Source of the DNA: DATGUN01 sp035301285
GTDB lineage: Bacteria > Bacillota > Bacilli > Bacillales > Amphibacillaceae
DNA: 64,000 nucleotides
Reading direction: 5' to 3'
Assembly (NCBI GenBank): GCA_035301285.1
Contig: DATGUN010000090.1
Coordinates: 1 to 64,000 of the forward strand
Of this stretch, positions 1-8,107 are shown one piece after another (the stretch's first letter is position 1; every line of letters begins with the position of its first letter). Below the pieces are notes generated by a model. That model searched no databases. It saw only the letters and a list, made by a program, of their open reading frames with translations, and was not told the origin of the DNA. The translations under genes were made by a program, and so were the position numbers.

Positions 1-282
1 ACCTACCGCATGAAAAAGCGTGGCATGCATTGGAGTCAAGAAGGTGCAGAGGCCATGGTGAAAGTAAAACAAGGTATGTTTAACGGGACGCTCAGAGACG
101 TTTATTTGAAGGATCAAAGGCGAACGAGTCGAAAACAACGAGAGTTGAAGAGGACAGTAAAGAAGGCACAAAACCTGCATCAACCTACTCGTCCTTCAAT
201 AGGGGCAAGACGAGGAGCCATTGGCTTGTACACGCCCCGTTCATCACTACTCGGAAAACTAAGGAAAAGTCTACAATCATAA
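1..282 (+). mobile_element. C-terminal end of a UPF0236 / ISLre2-type transposase (partial, cut by window edge)
   Basis: The reading frame is already open at base 1 (T-Y-R before the first visible Met), so only the last 93 or so residues of a longer protein are seen. The segment RMKKRGMHWSQEGAEAM resembles what I recall of the C-terminus of UPF0236 (DUF/ISLre2 family) transposases, which have a Gly-Met-x-Trp-Ser context followed by a basic tail; this tail is Arg/Lys rich. A strong hairpin follows the stop codon at once. The element lies directly upstream of the infC operon. Whether the upstream part is intact cannot be judged from this window. The family assignment rests on recall, not on a search. 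Confidence 0.75.
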
Positions 283-334
283 CCTATTCATCCGGTTTGG
301 TTTTTGGTTTGTAGAACGAAACCGGATGAATAGG
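283..334 (+). terminator. Perfect 16-bp inverted repeat after the transposase
   Basis: CCTATTCATCCGGTTT (283-298) pairs exactly with AAACCGGATGAATAGG (319-334) around a 20-nt T/G-rich loop. It begins right after the transposase stop codon, so it most likely ends the transposase transcript and shields infC from read-through. No T-run follows, so efficiency as an intrinsic terminator is uncertain; it could instead be a structural part of the insertion element. Confidence 0.6.
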
Positions 335-602
335 AAACCAAGCGACGGATGTCGCGCGGTAGCCGTAAAAGTGTACAAAAATAGAGTGCTGGATTTACTG
401 GTGTTATAAGGGCACCGAGAAAAGGTTGACACAAACCTTGTACAGGTCTATGTTGACAGGAAATAGGTTTGATGTTAATATTAATAAGGTGAACAGAATA
501 TTGATCTAAATAGACAAGTAGAAGCACCCGCTTCTCACCTGATTGACGCCAAAAGGTAGTTGACTGGTTCTGAATCATGATCTTTTTATTAAGATAGGAG
601 AC

Positions 603-634
603 GTGTGGGTGTGAATGTGACCGACACTTTTTTT
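603..634 (+). promoter_or_regulatory. Candidate attenuator hairpin in the infC-rpmI-rplT leader
   Basis: GTGTGGGT (603-610) pairs with ACCGACAC (620-627) with one mismatch, followed by seven T residues (628-634). It lies about 80 nt before the infC start. In Bacillus the infC operon leader carries an L20-controlled terminator, so a terminator-like hairpin here fits that family of autoregulated leaders; the L20-binding pseudoknot itself was not traced. In 335-602 I see no gene, only non-coding sequence that is part insertion-element end and part leader. Confidence 0.5.
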
Positions 635-711
635 ATGTTCAAAAAGAACTAATCATTTGACTTGTCATGAATAGATCAGGAACATTCAAAATTATATGGA
701 GGTGCCTGGAT

Positions 712-1227
712 ATTAGCAAAGATATGAATGTGAATGAAAAAATTCGTTCTAAAGAAGTTCGTCTTATTGATTCCAACGGGGATCAGCTTGGGGTGAAATC
801 GCGTCAGGAAGCACTTGAAATAGCCAGAACAAGAGAACTTGATCTAGTGATGGTTGCTCCAAATGCAAAACCACCGGTATGCCGGATTATGAATTATGGA
901 AAATACCGGTATGAACAACAAAAGAAAGAAAAAGAAGCGCGGAAGAAGCAGAAAGTCATCAATGTCAAAGAGGTGCGCTTCACACCAGGAATTGGGGAGC
1001 ATGATTTTAATACGAAACTTCGCAATGCACGTAAATTTCTGACCAAAGGTGATAAGGTGAAAGCATCTGTGCGTTTCAGAGGACGCGCCATCACGCACAA
1101 AGATCTCGGTAAAGAGGTTCTGGAGCGTATGGCAGAAGAAGTCAACGATATTGCAACAGTGGAGTCCAAAGCTAAAATGGAAGGCCGTAATATGTTTATG
1201 ATGCTTGCTCCTACCAACGAAAAATAA
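712..1227 (+). CDS. infC: Translation initiation factor IF-3 (ATT start)
   Basis: IF-3 binds the 30S subunit, prevents premature 50S joining and checks the start codon. The 171-residue product has the two-domain layout with a basic linker; the IF-3 signature RIMNYGKYRYEQQK is near residues 58-71. The start is the rare codon ATT at 712, seven bases after GGAGGTG (698-704); it gives the N-terminus I/M-S-K-D, matching other Bacillus IF-3 proteins. An in-frame ATG at 667 lacks a ribosome site and would add 15 unconserved residues. A non-AUG start makes infC translation sensitive to IF-3 itself in known systems. It is the first gene of the infC-rpmI-rplT operon. Confidence 0.95.
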   Translation: MSKDMNVNEKIRSKEVRLIDSNGDQLGVKSRQEALEIARTRELDLVMVAPNAKPPVCRIMNYGKYRYEQQKKEKEARKKQKVINVKEVRFTPGIGEHDFNTKLRNARKFLTKGDKVKASVRFRGRAITHKDLGKEVLERMAEEVNDIATVESKAKMEGRNMFMMLAPTNEK

Positions 1228-1258
1228 ATAATGCATGATGCAACAAGGAGGAATAAGA

Positions 1259-1453
1259 ATGCCTAAAATGAAAACACATAAAGGATCACAAAAACGTTTT
1301 AAAAGAACGGGTTCAGGTAAATTGAAACGATCACATGCTTACACAAGCCATATGTTCGCCAATAAATCACAGAAACAAAAGCGTAAGCTACGTAAACCTG
1401 CATTGGTTTCAAACGGTGATTATCGCCGTATTAAGTCAATGCTTCCAAAATAA
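1259..1453 (+). CDS. rpmI: 50S ribosomal protein L35
   Basis: A 64-residue, very basic protein starting MPKMKTHKGSQKRFK, the typical L35 N-terminus, with the conserved end in ...RIKSMLPK. L35 is a late-assembling protein of the large subunit. The start at 1259 is chosen because AAGGAGG (1245-1251) lies seven bases before it; an in-frame ATG at 1235 lies upstream of that ribosome site. It sits 31 bp after infC and 50 bp before rplT and is surely co-transcribed with both. Confidence 0.97.
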   Translation: MPKMKTHKGSQKRFKRTGSGKLKRSHAYTSHMFANKSQKQKRKLRKPALVSNGDYRRIKSMLPK

Positions 1454-1503
1454 ACGAAATCGGACAGACTCAACAGATTTTTATGTACTAGGAGGGAATT
1501 AAC

Positions 1504-1860
1504 ATGGCACGTGTAAAAGGTGGAACAGTTACGCGCCAGCGCCGCAAACGCGTACTTAAACTTGCAAAAGGATATTATGGTTCTAAACATGCTTTGTTCA
1601 AAACAGCAAAACAACAAGTCATGAAATCAGGTCAATATGCATACCGTGACAGACGACAAAAGAAAAGGGAATTCCGCAAACTATGGATTACCCGCATCAA
1701 TGCAGCTGCACGTTTGCACGATCTATCTTACAGTAAATTGATGCATGGCTTGAAAGTTGCTAATATTGATGTAAATCGTAAAATGTTAGCAGATCTTGCC
1801 ATCCATGATGAAAAAGCATTTGCAGACATCGCTGATAAGGCGAAAGCGGCATTAAAATAA
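1504..1860 (+). CDS. rplT: 50S ribosomal protein L20
   Basis: L20 (118 aa) is needed for early 50S assembly and binds 23S rRNA through its basic N-terminal half. The sequence shows the conserved beginning MARVKGG and the motif KLAKGYYGSKHALFKTA near residues 20-36. The C-terminal globular half (RLHDLSYSKLMHGLK region) is the part that represses its own operon by binding the infC leader in Bacillus. An AGGAGGG ribosome site precedes the ATG. It is the last gene of the infC-rpmI-rplT unit and is followed by a terminator. Confidence 0.97.
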   Translation: MARVKGGTVTRQRRKRVLKLAKGYYGSKHALFKTAKQQVMKSGQYAYRDRRQKKREFRKLWITRINAAARLHDLSYSKLMHGLKVANIDVNRKMLADLAIHDEKAFADIADKAKAALK

Positions 1861-1869
1861 GTTTAAATC

Positions 1870-1900
1870 AAAACCAAACTCCATTCGGGTTTGGTTTTTT
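1870..1900 (+). terminator. Rho-independent terminator of the infC operon
   Basis: AAAACCAAAC (1870-1879) pairs with GTTTGGTTTT (1889-1898) and is followed by further T residues. It lies 10 bp after the rplT stop codon. Confidence 0.85.
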
Positions 1901-2028
1901 ATTAGTGTCAAAACGTATATCATGACAATGGTGTTTTTCAATTTATGTCATAAAGGCTCGTCTAATGTCATACACATGTACAAAAAGGATATCTGTAACG
2001 GTGGTTGAGGCTGGAAAGGAGGAGCCAA

Positions 2029-2601
2029 ATGGCGTTTATCGAGGAATATATGTTGATGTTTATCCAAATGAGTGGATTATTTGGTCCGATTTTATTTATC
2101 AGCTTTCATTTGTTCCGTCCGTTTTTATTTATACCTGTTGTCTTTATATGCATTACGGGTGGTATAATGTTTGGACCATTATATGGAACCATTTATTCTG
2201 TTATCGGCATCACATTATCCAGTATATTATTTTATGGAATCGTCGGTAAAGTCCCGAGAAGTTTCAAGCGACTTTTGCATCTGAAAGAAAAGGTTTTTGG
2301 TAAACAAGCACAAATGACGACTTCACAAGTTGCGATACTTAGATTGGTTCCATTTATCCATTTCCATTTATTATCAATCTGCCTGATTGAAGTGACGCGT
2401 GGTTTTAAAGAATATACAAAATCAGCGTTTTTTTCAAATATTCCGCTGGCTTTTGTGTATACAACACTTGGTAATTGGGTATCCAACCTAACGCCCATAC
2501 AGGTCACATTGTTTTTCATCCTATTAATGTTCATCATTTATTTATTGCGTAAAAAAGAAATTCGCATTAAGTGGAATGACTTTTTCCAGGTGAGCATCTG
2601 A
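2029..2601 (+). CDS. TVP38/TMEM64 (VTT/DedA-like) membrane protein
   Basis: A 190-residue polytopic membrane protein. It shows the VTT-domain pattern: hydrophobic helices near residues 12-65 with the GGIMFGPLYGT motif, an amphipathic stretch, then LRLVPFIHFHL and C-terminal helices ending in RKKEIRIK. Family members are proposed lipid scramblases or half-transporters; the substrate here is unknown. The start at 2029 is chosen for the AAAGGAGGAG ribosome site at 2015-2024; an upstream in-frame TTG at 2005 has none. Its stop codon abuts that of the convergent ysdB with no gap. The His-rich PFIHFHL is unusual, since many relatives have a Pro-Gly-rich stretch there. Confidence 0.8.
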   Translation: MAFIEEYMLMFIQMSGLFGPILFISFHLFRPFLFIPVVFICITGGIMFGPLYGTIYSVIGITLSSILFYGIVGKVPRSFKRLLHLKEKVFGKQAQMTTSQVAILRLVPFIHFHLLSICLIEVTRGFKEYTKSAFFSNIPLAFVYTTLGNWVSNLTPIQVTLFFILLMFIIYLLRKKEIRIKWNDFFQVSI

Positions 2602-2994
2602 TCATTCTGAGGGCACACCGGTTATCGTGTTTATCGGATGTATCCATTCTATTTGGGCGTGGGGATATGCTTCTGTTAGTTTTACTTCTAAAAACGTTAA
2701 ATCATCGATTGTGATTCCTTTTAAATCCATTGGCTCGTCAACAAACATATCAATATTGACAACCTCGAAAGCATCCATCGTCGTACCGAGATATTTTTCA
2801 CCTTCAAAAAGACAACCTTTATATGTTAATAAAATATTTTTTTTTGGATTATCAGGTTCATCCAACAAAAAGTAAACACCTTGCCGGATGCTTTTCTTCA
2901 ATTTTCGATAGGGGCTACGGAAATATTGTACAAGTGTATAAATCACTAATACCATTGCGATTATGATCAAGACCCTTAAAGTAACAATGAGCAT
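2602..2994 (-). CDS. ysdB: YsdB-like single-pass membrane protein
   Basis: A 130-residue protein with one N-terminal transmembrane helix (about residues 1-20) and a soluble cytoplasmic domain containing TYKGCLFEGEKYLGTT, which matches B. subtilis YsdB closely in my recollection. YsdB is described as a sigma-W pathway protein of unknown biochemical role. The start at 2994 (MLIVTLRV) is preferred because GGAGG lies eight bases upstream; the ATG three and longer frames at up to 3036 are too close to or before that site. It is convergent with the TVP38 gene and divergent from the dUTPase gene. Confidence 0.85.
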   Translation of the reverse strand: MLIVTLRVLIIIAMVLVIYTLVQYFRSPYRKLKKSIRQGVYFLLDEPDNPKKNILLTYKGCLFEGEKYLGTTMDAFEVVNIDMFVDEPMDLKGITIDDLTFLEVKLTEAYPHAQIEWIHPINTITGVPSE

Positions 2995-3101
2995 GTCCAT
3001 TTCCTCCTTATAGTCATTATACGACTTATGTGTCATAAAGTTTCATGATTTGTTTATTTATATTTCATGATACAATTAAAGATATGGGAGGTGAAATATA
3101 A

Positions 3102-3593
3102 ATGGAATGGAATAGGCTGTATGACATGCAACAAGAATTGGATGGGTATATTGAAAACAATCACATATTGCAAAAAGGAGAGACCTTTCCCAAGAAGCTT
3201 TTAGCCTTGTTTGTAGAATTAGGAGAAATGGCTAACGAAACAAGATGTTTCAAATTTTGGAGTACAAAACCACCCAGTGAAAAAAATGTCATCCTGGAAG
3301 AATACGTTGACGTTCTTCATTTTATCTTATCGTTAGGACTTGAGACAGATAACCGATATCAAAAGGATCAGAAAGTTGACCAGACGACCGAACATGACAT
3401 TACGACACTTTTTCTCGATCTATTTCAACGATGTACAACATTTGGGAACAGCCCCCATCAATCATCGTATAATGAAATGGTCGAGGCATATCTGGCACTG
3501 GGCAAAGCTCTAGGTTACCAAGAGACGGATGTGGCAGAGATGTATGTTGCGAAAAACAAGACAAACTATAAGCGACAAGACGAAGGATATTAA
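3102..3593 (+). CDS. Dimeric (all-alpha) dUTP diphosphatase
   Basis: Hydrolyses dUTP to dUMP and pyrophosphate, keeping uracil out of DNA and feeding thymidylate synthesis. The 163-residue all-helical protein carries the MazG-like metal-binding motif of the dUTPase_2 family: E39-x-x-E42 (VELGEMANE) and, in the next helix, E67-x-x-D70 (EEYVDVLHF). The aromatic KFWS after the first motif is typical. The ATG follows GGGAGGTG at a normal distance. It lies between ysdB and ysdC, an insertion relative to B. subtilis gene order. It is unrelated in fold to the trimeric dUTPases. A general MazG-type nucleotidase is the alternative. Confidence 0.85.
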   Translation: MEWNRLYDMQQELDGYIENNHILQKGETFPKKLLALFVELGEMANETRCFKFWSTKPPSEKNVILEEYVDVLHFILSLGLETDNRYQKDQKVDQTTEHDITTLFLDLFQRCTTFGNSPHQSSYNEMVEAYLALGKALGYQETDVAEMYVAKNKTNYKRQDEGY

Positions 3594-3625
3594 TTTCCAG
3601 TATGTTAGACCTCATTTTTCATATG

Positions 3626-3654
3626 TTGTGAATTGTCATGAACAAGGTTATAAT
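3626..3654 (+). promoter_or_regulatory. Sigma-A promoter of ysdC
   Basis: TTGTGA (3626-3631), a 17-bp spacer and TATAAT (3649-3654) lie 36 bp upstream of the ysdC start codon. Confidence 0.65.
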
Positions 3655-3689
3655 AGTAATTATTCTTTAAAAGGAGGTACAAGGTACAT

Positions 3690-4775
3690 ATGCCAAAATT
3701 AGATCAAACACTTACAATGCTTAAAGAGTTAACAGATGCAAAAGGTATTCCTGGTAATGAAAAAGAACCACGAGAAGTTATGGAAACATACTTAAAACCA
3801 TACTCAGACGAAGTGTATACAGATAATCTGGGCAGTCTCATCGGGAAGAAAACAGGTGAAACCGATGGTCCCAAAATCATGGTTGCCGGTCATTTGGATG
3901 AAGTAGGTTTCATGGTAAAACGAATTGATAAAGAAGGATTCATCTACTTTCAGACGGTTGGTGGCTGGTGGAGCCAGGTCATGCTCGCCCAACGAGTGAC
4001 CATTATGGGATCTAAAGGGGACGTGACAGGCATCATTGGTTCGAAACCACCACATATCCTTTCCGCTGAGGCACGTAAAAAACCGGTAGAAATAAAAGAT
4101 ATGTTTATTGATGTCGGTGCTTCCAATAAGGAGGAAGCAGAATCATTCGGCATTAAACCAGGTGATTCCATTGTTCCTTACTTTGAGTTCACTCCATTAA
4201 AAAATGAAAATATGTTGCTTGCAAAAGCATGGGACAACCGAATCGGATGTGCCATTGCGATTGAAGTATTGAAACAATTGAAAGATACAAAACATCCGAA
4301 TATTGTGTATGGGGTGGGTACGATCCAGGAAGAAGTCGGCCTTCGTGGTGCTAAAACAAGTGCCAATCTTATCAAACCGGACATTGGTTTTGGTGTCGAT
4401 GTAGGCATTGCCGGAGACATGCCAGGTGTATCCGATCATGAAGCTGACAGTGAGCTCGGAAAAGGACCACAAATCGTTTTATATGATGCCTCGATGGTAT
4501 CTCATAAAGGTGTTCGTGATTTTATTGTTGAAACAGCTGATGAGCATAAGATTCCTTATCAATATACAACCATTGCTGGTGGGGGAACAGACTCTGGTTC
4601 CATACACTTGACAGCGAATGGTGTACCATCATTATCTATAACCATAGCTACACGTTACATTCATTCCCATGCGGCTGTCCTACATCGTGAGGACTTTGAG
4701 AATGCAGTGAAACTTATTGTTGAGGCCATTAAAAAACTAGACCGTGACAAAGTAAATGAAATTGTCCTATCTTAA
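3690..4775 (+). CDS. ysdC: M42 family metallo-aminopeptidase
   Basis: A 361-residue M42 (glutamyl aminopeptidase/TET-type) peptidase, a cytosolic co-catalytic zinc enzyme that trims peptides. Expected ligands and catalytic residues are visible: H68 and D70 in AGHLDEVGF, the bridging D182 in AWDNRIG, the catalytic pair E214-E215 in IQEEVGLRG, D237 in GVDVGIAGD, and the final His near 325 in TRYIHSHAAV. Older annotations call the family endoglucanase, which is misleading. The ATG follows AAAAGGAGGT. It has its own promoter and terminator, so it appears monocistronic. Homologue of B. subtilis YsdC at the same map position. Confidence 0.93.
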   Translation: MPKLDQTLTMLKELTDAKGIPGNEKEPREVMETYLKPYSDEVYTDNLGSLIGKKTGETDGPKIMVAGHLDEVGFMVKRIDKEGFIYFQTVGGWWSQVMLAQRVTIMGSKGDVTGIIGSKPPHILSAEARKKPVEIKDMFIDVGASNKEEAESFGIKPGDSIVPYFEFTPLKNENMLLAKAWDNRIGCAIAIEVLKQLKDTKHPNIVYGVGTIQEEVGLRGAKTSANLIKPDIGFGVDVGIAGDMPGVSDHEADSELGKGPQIVLYDASMVSHKGVRDFIVETADEHKIPYQYTTIAGGGTDSGSIHLTANGVPSLSITIATRYIHSHAAVLHREDFENAVKLIVEAIKKLDRDKVNEIVLS

Positions 4776-4778
4776 AGA

Positions 4779-4807
4779 AAAAACAGTAGCACTTGGCTAC
4801 TGTTTTT
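4779..4807 (+). terminator. Rho-independent terminator of ysdC
   Basis: A 12-bp stem, AAAAACAGTAGC (4779-4790) with GCTACTGTTTTT (4796-4807), and a 5-nt loop. In 4808-5032 I see no supported gene; see the rejected items. Confidence 0.85.
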
Positions 4808-5032
4808 CTCTTCCATTAAAGGACATATAAAGAGCAGTGTAACCTTGATGTTTTTACCTGTTCGCTTAATGCATCTTGAAATAGACCGGGAAATGATGAC
4901 GAGAATCCAAGATGGTTACAGTATCTCGATAAATTCAAATGGAATGCTTTTGCGGAAAATTTGCTGACTCAATTTCATTTCCAAATCAGACATCCCATTT
5001 CAATTGCTTTTTCACGGTAAGCATAGGTCCTG

Positions 5033-5704
5033 TTATATCACTTTAACCTTCTTGCCGGCGCTCTTTAATATTTCTGTATAAAATGGGTCAGAACCAATAC
5101 ATAATACATTGTCACAAAGATGGATGATTTCATCCATGTCATGTGATGTATAAATAATAGTTTTACCCGTATCTTTTGCGAGTCTGTATAAGTATTCTCC
5201 GATTTCTTTACGTGATTTTAAATCGATGCCGACTGTCGGTTCATCAAGAAGTAAAATGGAAGGATCGTGAATCAATGTGATGGCAATATTCAATTTTCGT
5301 TTCATCCCACCGGATAATGTTTTTACATTTTCTTTCCAACGGTCAAGTTTCATATCCAAGCATAACTGTCGTAGAGTTTCATTGTTTTTTGAAACCCAAC
5401 TGAGCTTTTCAAAAAAAAGCATATTTTCTTCAACTGTAAAGGTATCCCATATAGCGATATCTTGAGGAACGAATCCAATTTGCTTGCGAATAGCCTGTTT
5501 ATGGCGATCATATGATAAGTCATCAAGGGCAATTGTACCAGCAGTTGGTTCAGAAAGGGTGGCTAATATTTGCAGTAAGGTTGATTTACCAGCGCCATTT
5601 TCACCGACCAATCCTATAATATCGCCCCTATTGATTGAGAACGACACTTCATTCAGCACCGTTTGCTTTCGGTACTTTTTAGTTAGACCATACACATTAA
5701 GCAT
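5033..5704 (-). CDS. ABC transporter ATP-binding protein
   Basis: A 223-residue ATPase subunit that should power the two ABC-2 permeases encoded just upstream. Walker A is GENGAGKST (34-42), the signature LSGGM is at 130-134, Walker B LLLDEP at 151-156, and the H-loop His at 188. The organisation (single short ATPase, signature followed by KRKLNIAITL) matches the ABC-2 exporter ATPases of drug, lantibiotic or NatA type. The start at 5704 is chosen because GGAAGGAG lies just upstream and the frame before it is unlike any ATPase; the ATG overlaps the end of the preceding permease gene by 8 bp, implying translational coupling. It is the last gene of a four-gene operon. Confidence 0.9.
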   Translation of the reverse strand: MLNVYGLTKKYRKQTVLNEVSFSINRGDIIGLVGENGAGKSTLLQILATLSEPTAGTIALDDLSYDRHKQAIRKQIGFVPQDIAIWDTFTVEENMLFFEKLSWVSKNNETLRQLCLDMKLDRWKENVKTLSGGMKRKLNIAITLIHDPSILLLDEPTVGIDLKSRKEIGEYLYRLAKDTGKTIIYTSHDMDEIIHLCDNVLCIGSDPFYTEILKSAGKKVKVI

Positions 5705-6830
5705 GATTTTTCTCCTTCCGTACAAACCAGATAACTCCCCAAACAAGCAACAGTAACAGGCTTGAATAACTTGGTTTACCAGATAAAAATCCTTGAACCG
5801 GATTGAAATAATCCAGCCAGGCAATCCGATTGGTTACACCGTCTATGGGTATGATTGCTCCGCTTATGATTGCCGCAAACAATGTTATAATAAAGGATGA
5901 ACTATAAAAAATATACATATTCCTAAACATGTTAACAAACAAAAAGGCACCACCTGTTAAGATGCATCTGTATATAATAAGTGAATATAAAAGGTTCCAA
6001 GATATAACCTCTTCAAATAAAAAGTGGAAACTGAATAGGGTGATGAGATCCGTTAACAAGAAAACAGCAAAATACAATAAAGTGTTACCTAAGAGATAAC
6101 GGGACAATGATGTCTTCATAAACGCAAATCGTTGTATAACACTTGTTCTTGTTTCTTTAATGACCCAATCGAATAACAATAAGGTAGATAATAAAGCAAA
6201 AATGGACCATAATCCCCATAAATTCAAGAGCTCGAAGTCAGCCTCGCTTGAAGGGGATTCCTCACCAAAAAAGGAAAATGTCATCTTTATCAAATCCTGA
6301 TCGGATTGAATGTCGATACTTTTATCGACAATTTCGTCCCATGTCCAATCGAGTCCTGTATCGTACTCTTTGCTGATTTGCTGGACTCTATATGCAGCTT
6401 TCGAACGTGCTGTGTCTTGTTGCACAAAGGATAATAAACGTTCTTTCACAGGTGAATAGGCAATCGATAAGTCAGATTCATAACCGGTGATTAAACGGTT
6501 TCTGCTTCCTTTGCGAATTTGGTTGGTATATCCATCAGGGATAATGAAAACACTATCGAGTTTGTGTTTCTTTAATTGAAAAAGGGCATCGTCTTCTTCA
6601 AGTACGGAAACACGGACAAGGGGTGAGGATTCAAGTTCGTCGACAAGTGATGCCGCCATTTCCGAATCATCTTGCAAGACAAGTCCAACGGGCACTTTCG
6701 TATCATCTTGAATATGACTTGTTATTTGAATGATGACTGCTGTTAAAATAGCTGGCAGGATCAACCAAAAAATCAGCGAAATCATTTGTTTTTTCCAGTG
6801 AAGGAAACGGGTCAGCAGGATATTTTTCAT
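5697..6830 (-). CDS. ABC-2 type permease (second subunit)
   Basis: A 377-residue membrane protein with the ABC-2 exporter layout: one N-terminal helix (about 17-38), a large extracytoplasmic domain of some 180 residues, then five or six helices to the C-terminus. The extracytoplasmic part holds VPVGLVLQDDSE and FIIPDGYTN, typical of the ABC2_membrane_3 (YhgE/NatB-like) group. The start overlaps the stop codon of the preceding permease gene (ATGA). It is paralogous in layout to its neighbour, so the two probably form a heterodimeric channel with the downstream ATPase. The substrate is not predictable from sequence. Confidence 0.85.
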   Translation of the reverse strand: MKNILLTRFLHWKKQMISLIFWLILPAILTAVIIQITSHIQDDTKVPVGLVLQDDSEMAASLVDELESSPLVRVSVLEEDDALFQLKKHKLDSVFIIPDGYTNQIRKGSRNRLITGYESDLSIAYSPVKERLLSFVQQDTARSKAAYRVQQISKEYDTGLDWTWDEIVDKSIDIQSDQDLIKMTFSFFGEESPSSEADFELLNLWGLWSIFALLSTLLLFDWVIKETRTSVIQRFAFMKTSLSRYLLGNTLLYFAVFLLTDLITLFSFHFLFEEVISWNLLYSLIIYRCILTGGAFLFVNMFRNMYIFYSSSFIITLFAAIISGAIIPIDGVTNRIAWLDYFNPVQGFLSGKPSYSSLLLLLVWGVIWFVRKEKNHA

Positions 6831-8059
6831 ACTTGAACACGCTCCTTCCAAGCCGATAATCCTAATAAGAGCATTATACCCATGCCATTCATGATAAGAA
6901 GTGGCCAATAATCCGCATAAAATCTGTCATTGACGATAATTTCAATGAACCAGTGAAATGTATCGGTCGTGTAGACATAGGGAAGATAATCTTGCCATTT
7001 GAGCGGAAAGTATATAACGGGAATAATGGCACCGCTCAGGAAGAGTGTTCCGATTGTGAAGACAGACTGAATCAACAAACTGAATTTCCTGTCGGTAATC
7101 ACCGTTTGTAAACACGCTAATAACACGAGATATAGGCAGCTGTATAAAATGCTTAACAGAAAAATACGTCCATAGTCTTCGATATACAATTCCCAATTCA
7201 GTAGTTTATTGATGACGATGAAAAACAAAAACGAAAAAAAACCTGACATCATCAGTGTGACTATGATACGTGCGATATGTTGCTGTAATTGGGTAACACC
7301 ATATAATTTCATCCGTTGCACCATACGGTGGGATTCTTCTTTAATGAGAAATTGAAATACGACAAACAGCCAGATAGTTGTAATGATAAACCATAGTGCA
7401 ACACCGTAATACTGTTTTGTTTGTGAAGTAGCTTGATTTTCAACATCCTTTTCGTTTATGATTTTATCTTTACCGACTGTATAAAAAAAGAAATGCTTGA
7501 ATTCTTCGAACAGAATATCTTGACGTGTCGCATCATCCATCGGCATTTGCCGCATATAATCATTGATGGTCAGGATGTTAGCTTGTGAATAACGTATATG
7601 TCTTGTTACGCTATCCAATAATTCCTTGATCACATGGCTTTCAGTCGCTTTTTTCGGATTACCCGTCAAGGGTAGTTCCACGGATGATCCTTGATATAGA
7701 TTGTTTGTGAAATTGTCCGGAAATGTTATGTAGGCACTGATTTGATTGGATTTAATTGCACGCATTGCTTTACTTTCAGTCATGGTTTCAAGTTGGATAA
7801 AAGACCCTAATTGCGAGGAGTCTTCGATGAGCTGGACAACAAGTTGTGTTTCCTCCGATTGGTCCAAGTCGACTAAGCCAACTTGTATGGTATGCTCCTC
7901 ATCTGGCGAGAAATAGGCTGTTAAAATAAAAATGAGAGAAGCGAACAAGATAATCGGGAATAACAAAAGTAAAGGAAGTGTATACCACTTCCTCCACAAA
8001 TGTTTACCGTTATTTTTCATAAATAAGCTGATATGTTTAAAATTCTTCATGACAATCAC
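6827..8059 (-). CDS. ABC-2 type permease (first subunit)
   Basis: A 410-residue ABC-2 permease with an N-terminal helix near residues 26-48, a long extracytoplasmic domain containing IQVGLVDLDQSEE and YITFPDNFTNNLYQG, and a C-terminal block of about five helices. GTG at 8059 is the preferred start because AAAGGA lies six bases before it; the ATG at 8050 is an alternative. It follows the 529-aa anchored protein gene by 48 bp and overlaps the next permease by 4 bp. The two permeases share their architecture, which suggests an old duplication. Confidence 0.85.
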   Translation of the reverse strand: MIVMKNFKHISLFMKNNGKHLWRKWYTLPLLLLFPIILFASLIFILTAYFSPDEEHTIQVGLVDLDQSEETQLVVQLIEDSSQLGSFIQLETMTESKAMRAIKSNQISAYITFPDNFTNNLYQGSSVELPLTGNPKKATESHVIKELLDSVTRHIRYSQANILTINDYMRQMPMDDATRQDILFEEFKHFFFYTVGKDKIINEKDVENQATSQTKQYYGVALWFIITTIWLFVVFQFLIKEESHRMVQRMKLYGVTQLQQHIARIIVTLMMSGFFSFLFFIVINKLLNWELYIEDYGRIFLLSILYSCLYLVLLACLQTVITDRKFSLLIQSVFTIGTLFLSGAIIPVIYFPLKWQDYLPYVYTTDTFHWFIEIIVNDRFYADYWPLLIMNGMGIMLLLGLSAWKERVQV

Positions 8060-8107
8060 CGGTATTCCTTTAGTGGCTTATGATTTTTTGAGGAGTTCAT
8101 GTGTTAA

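Noticed and set aside
844..1236. 130-codon frame on the minus strand within infC
   Set aside because: Fully antisense to a certain gene, without a ribosome site or family similarity.
1965..2249. 94-codon plus-strand frame before and inside the TVP38 gene
   Set aside because: Overlaps the real gene in another frame and lacks a ribosome site.
4808..5032. Possible degenerate coding remnant between ysdC and the ABC operon (short frames on both strands with stops)
   Set aside because: The frames are broken every 12-35 codons and match no family I recognise; non-coding sequence is the simpler reading.
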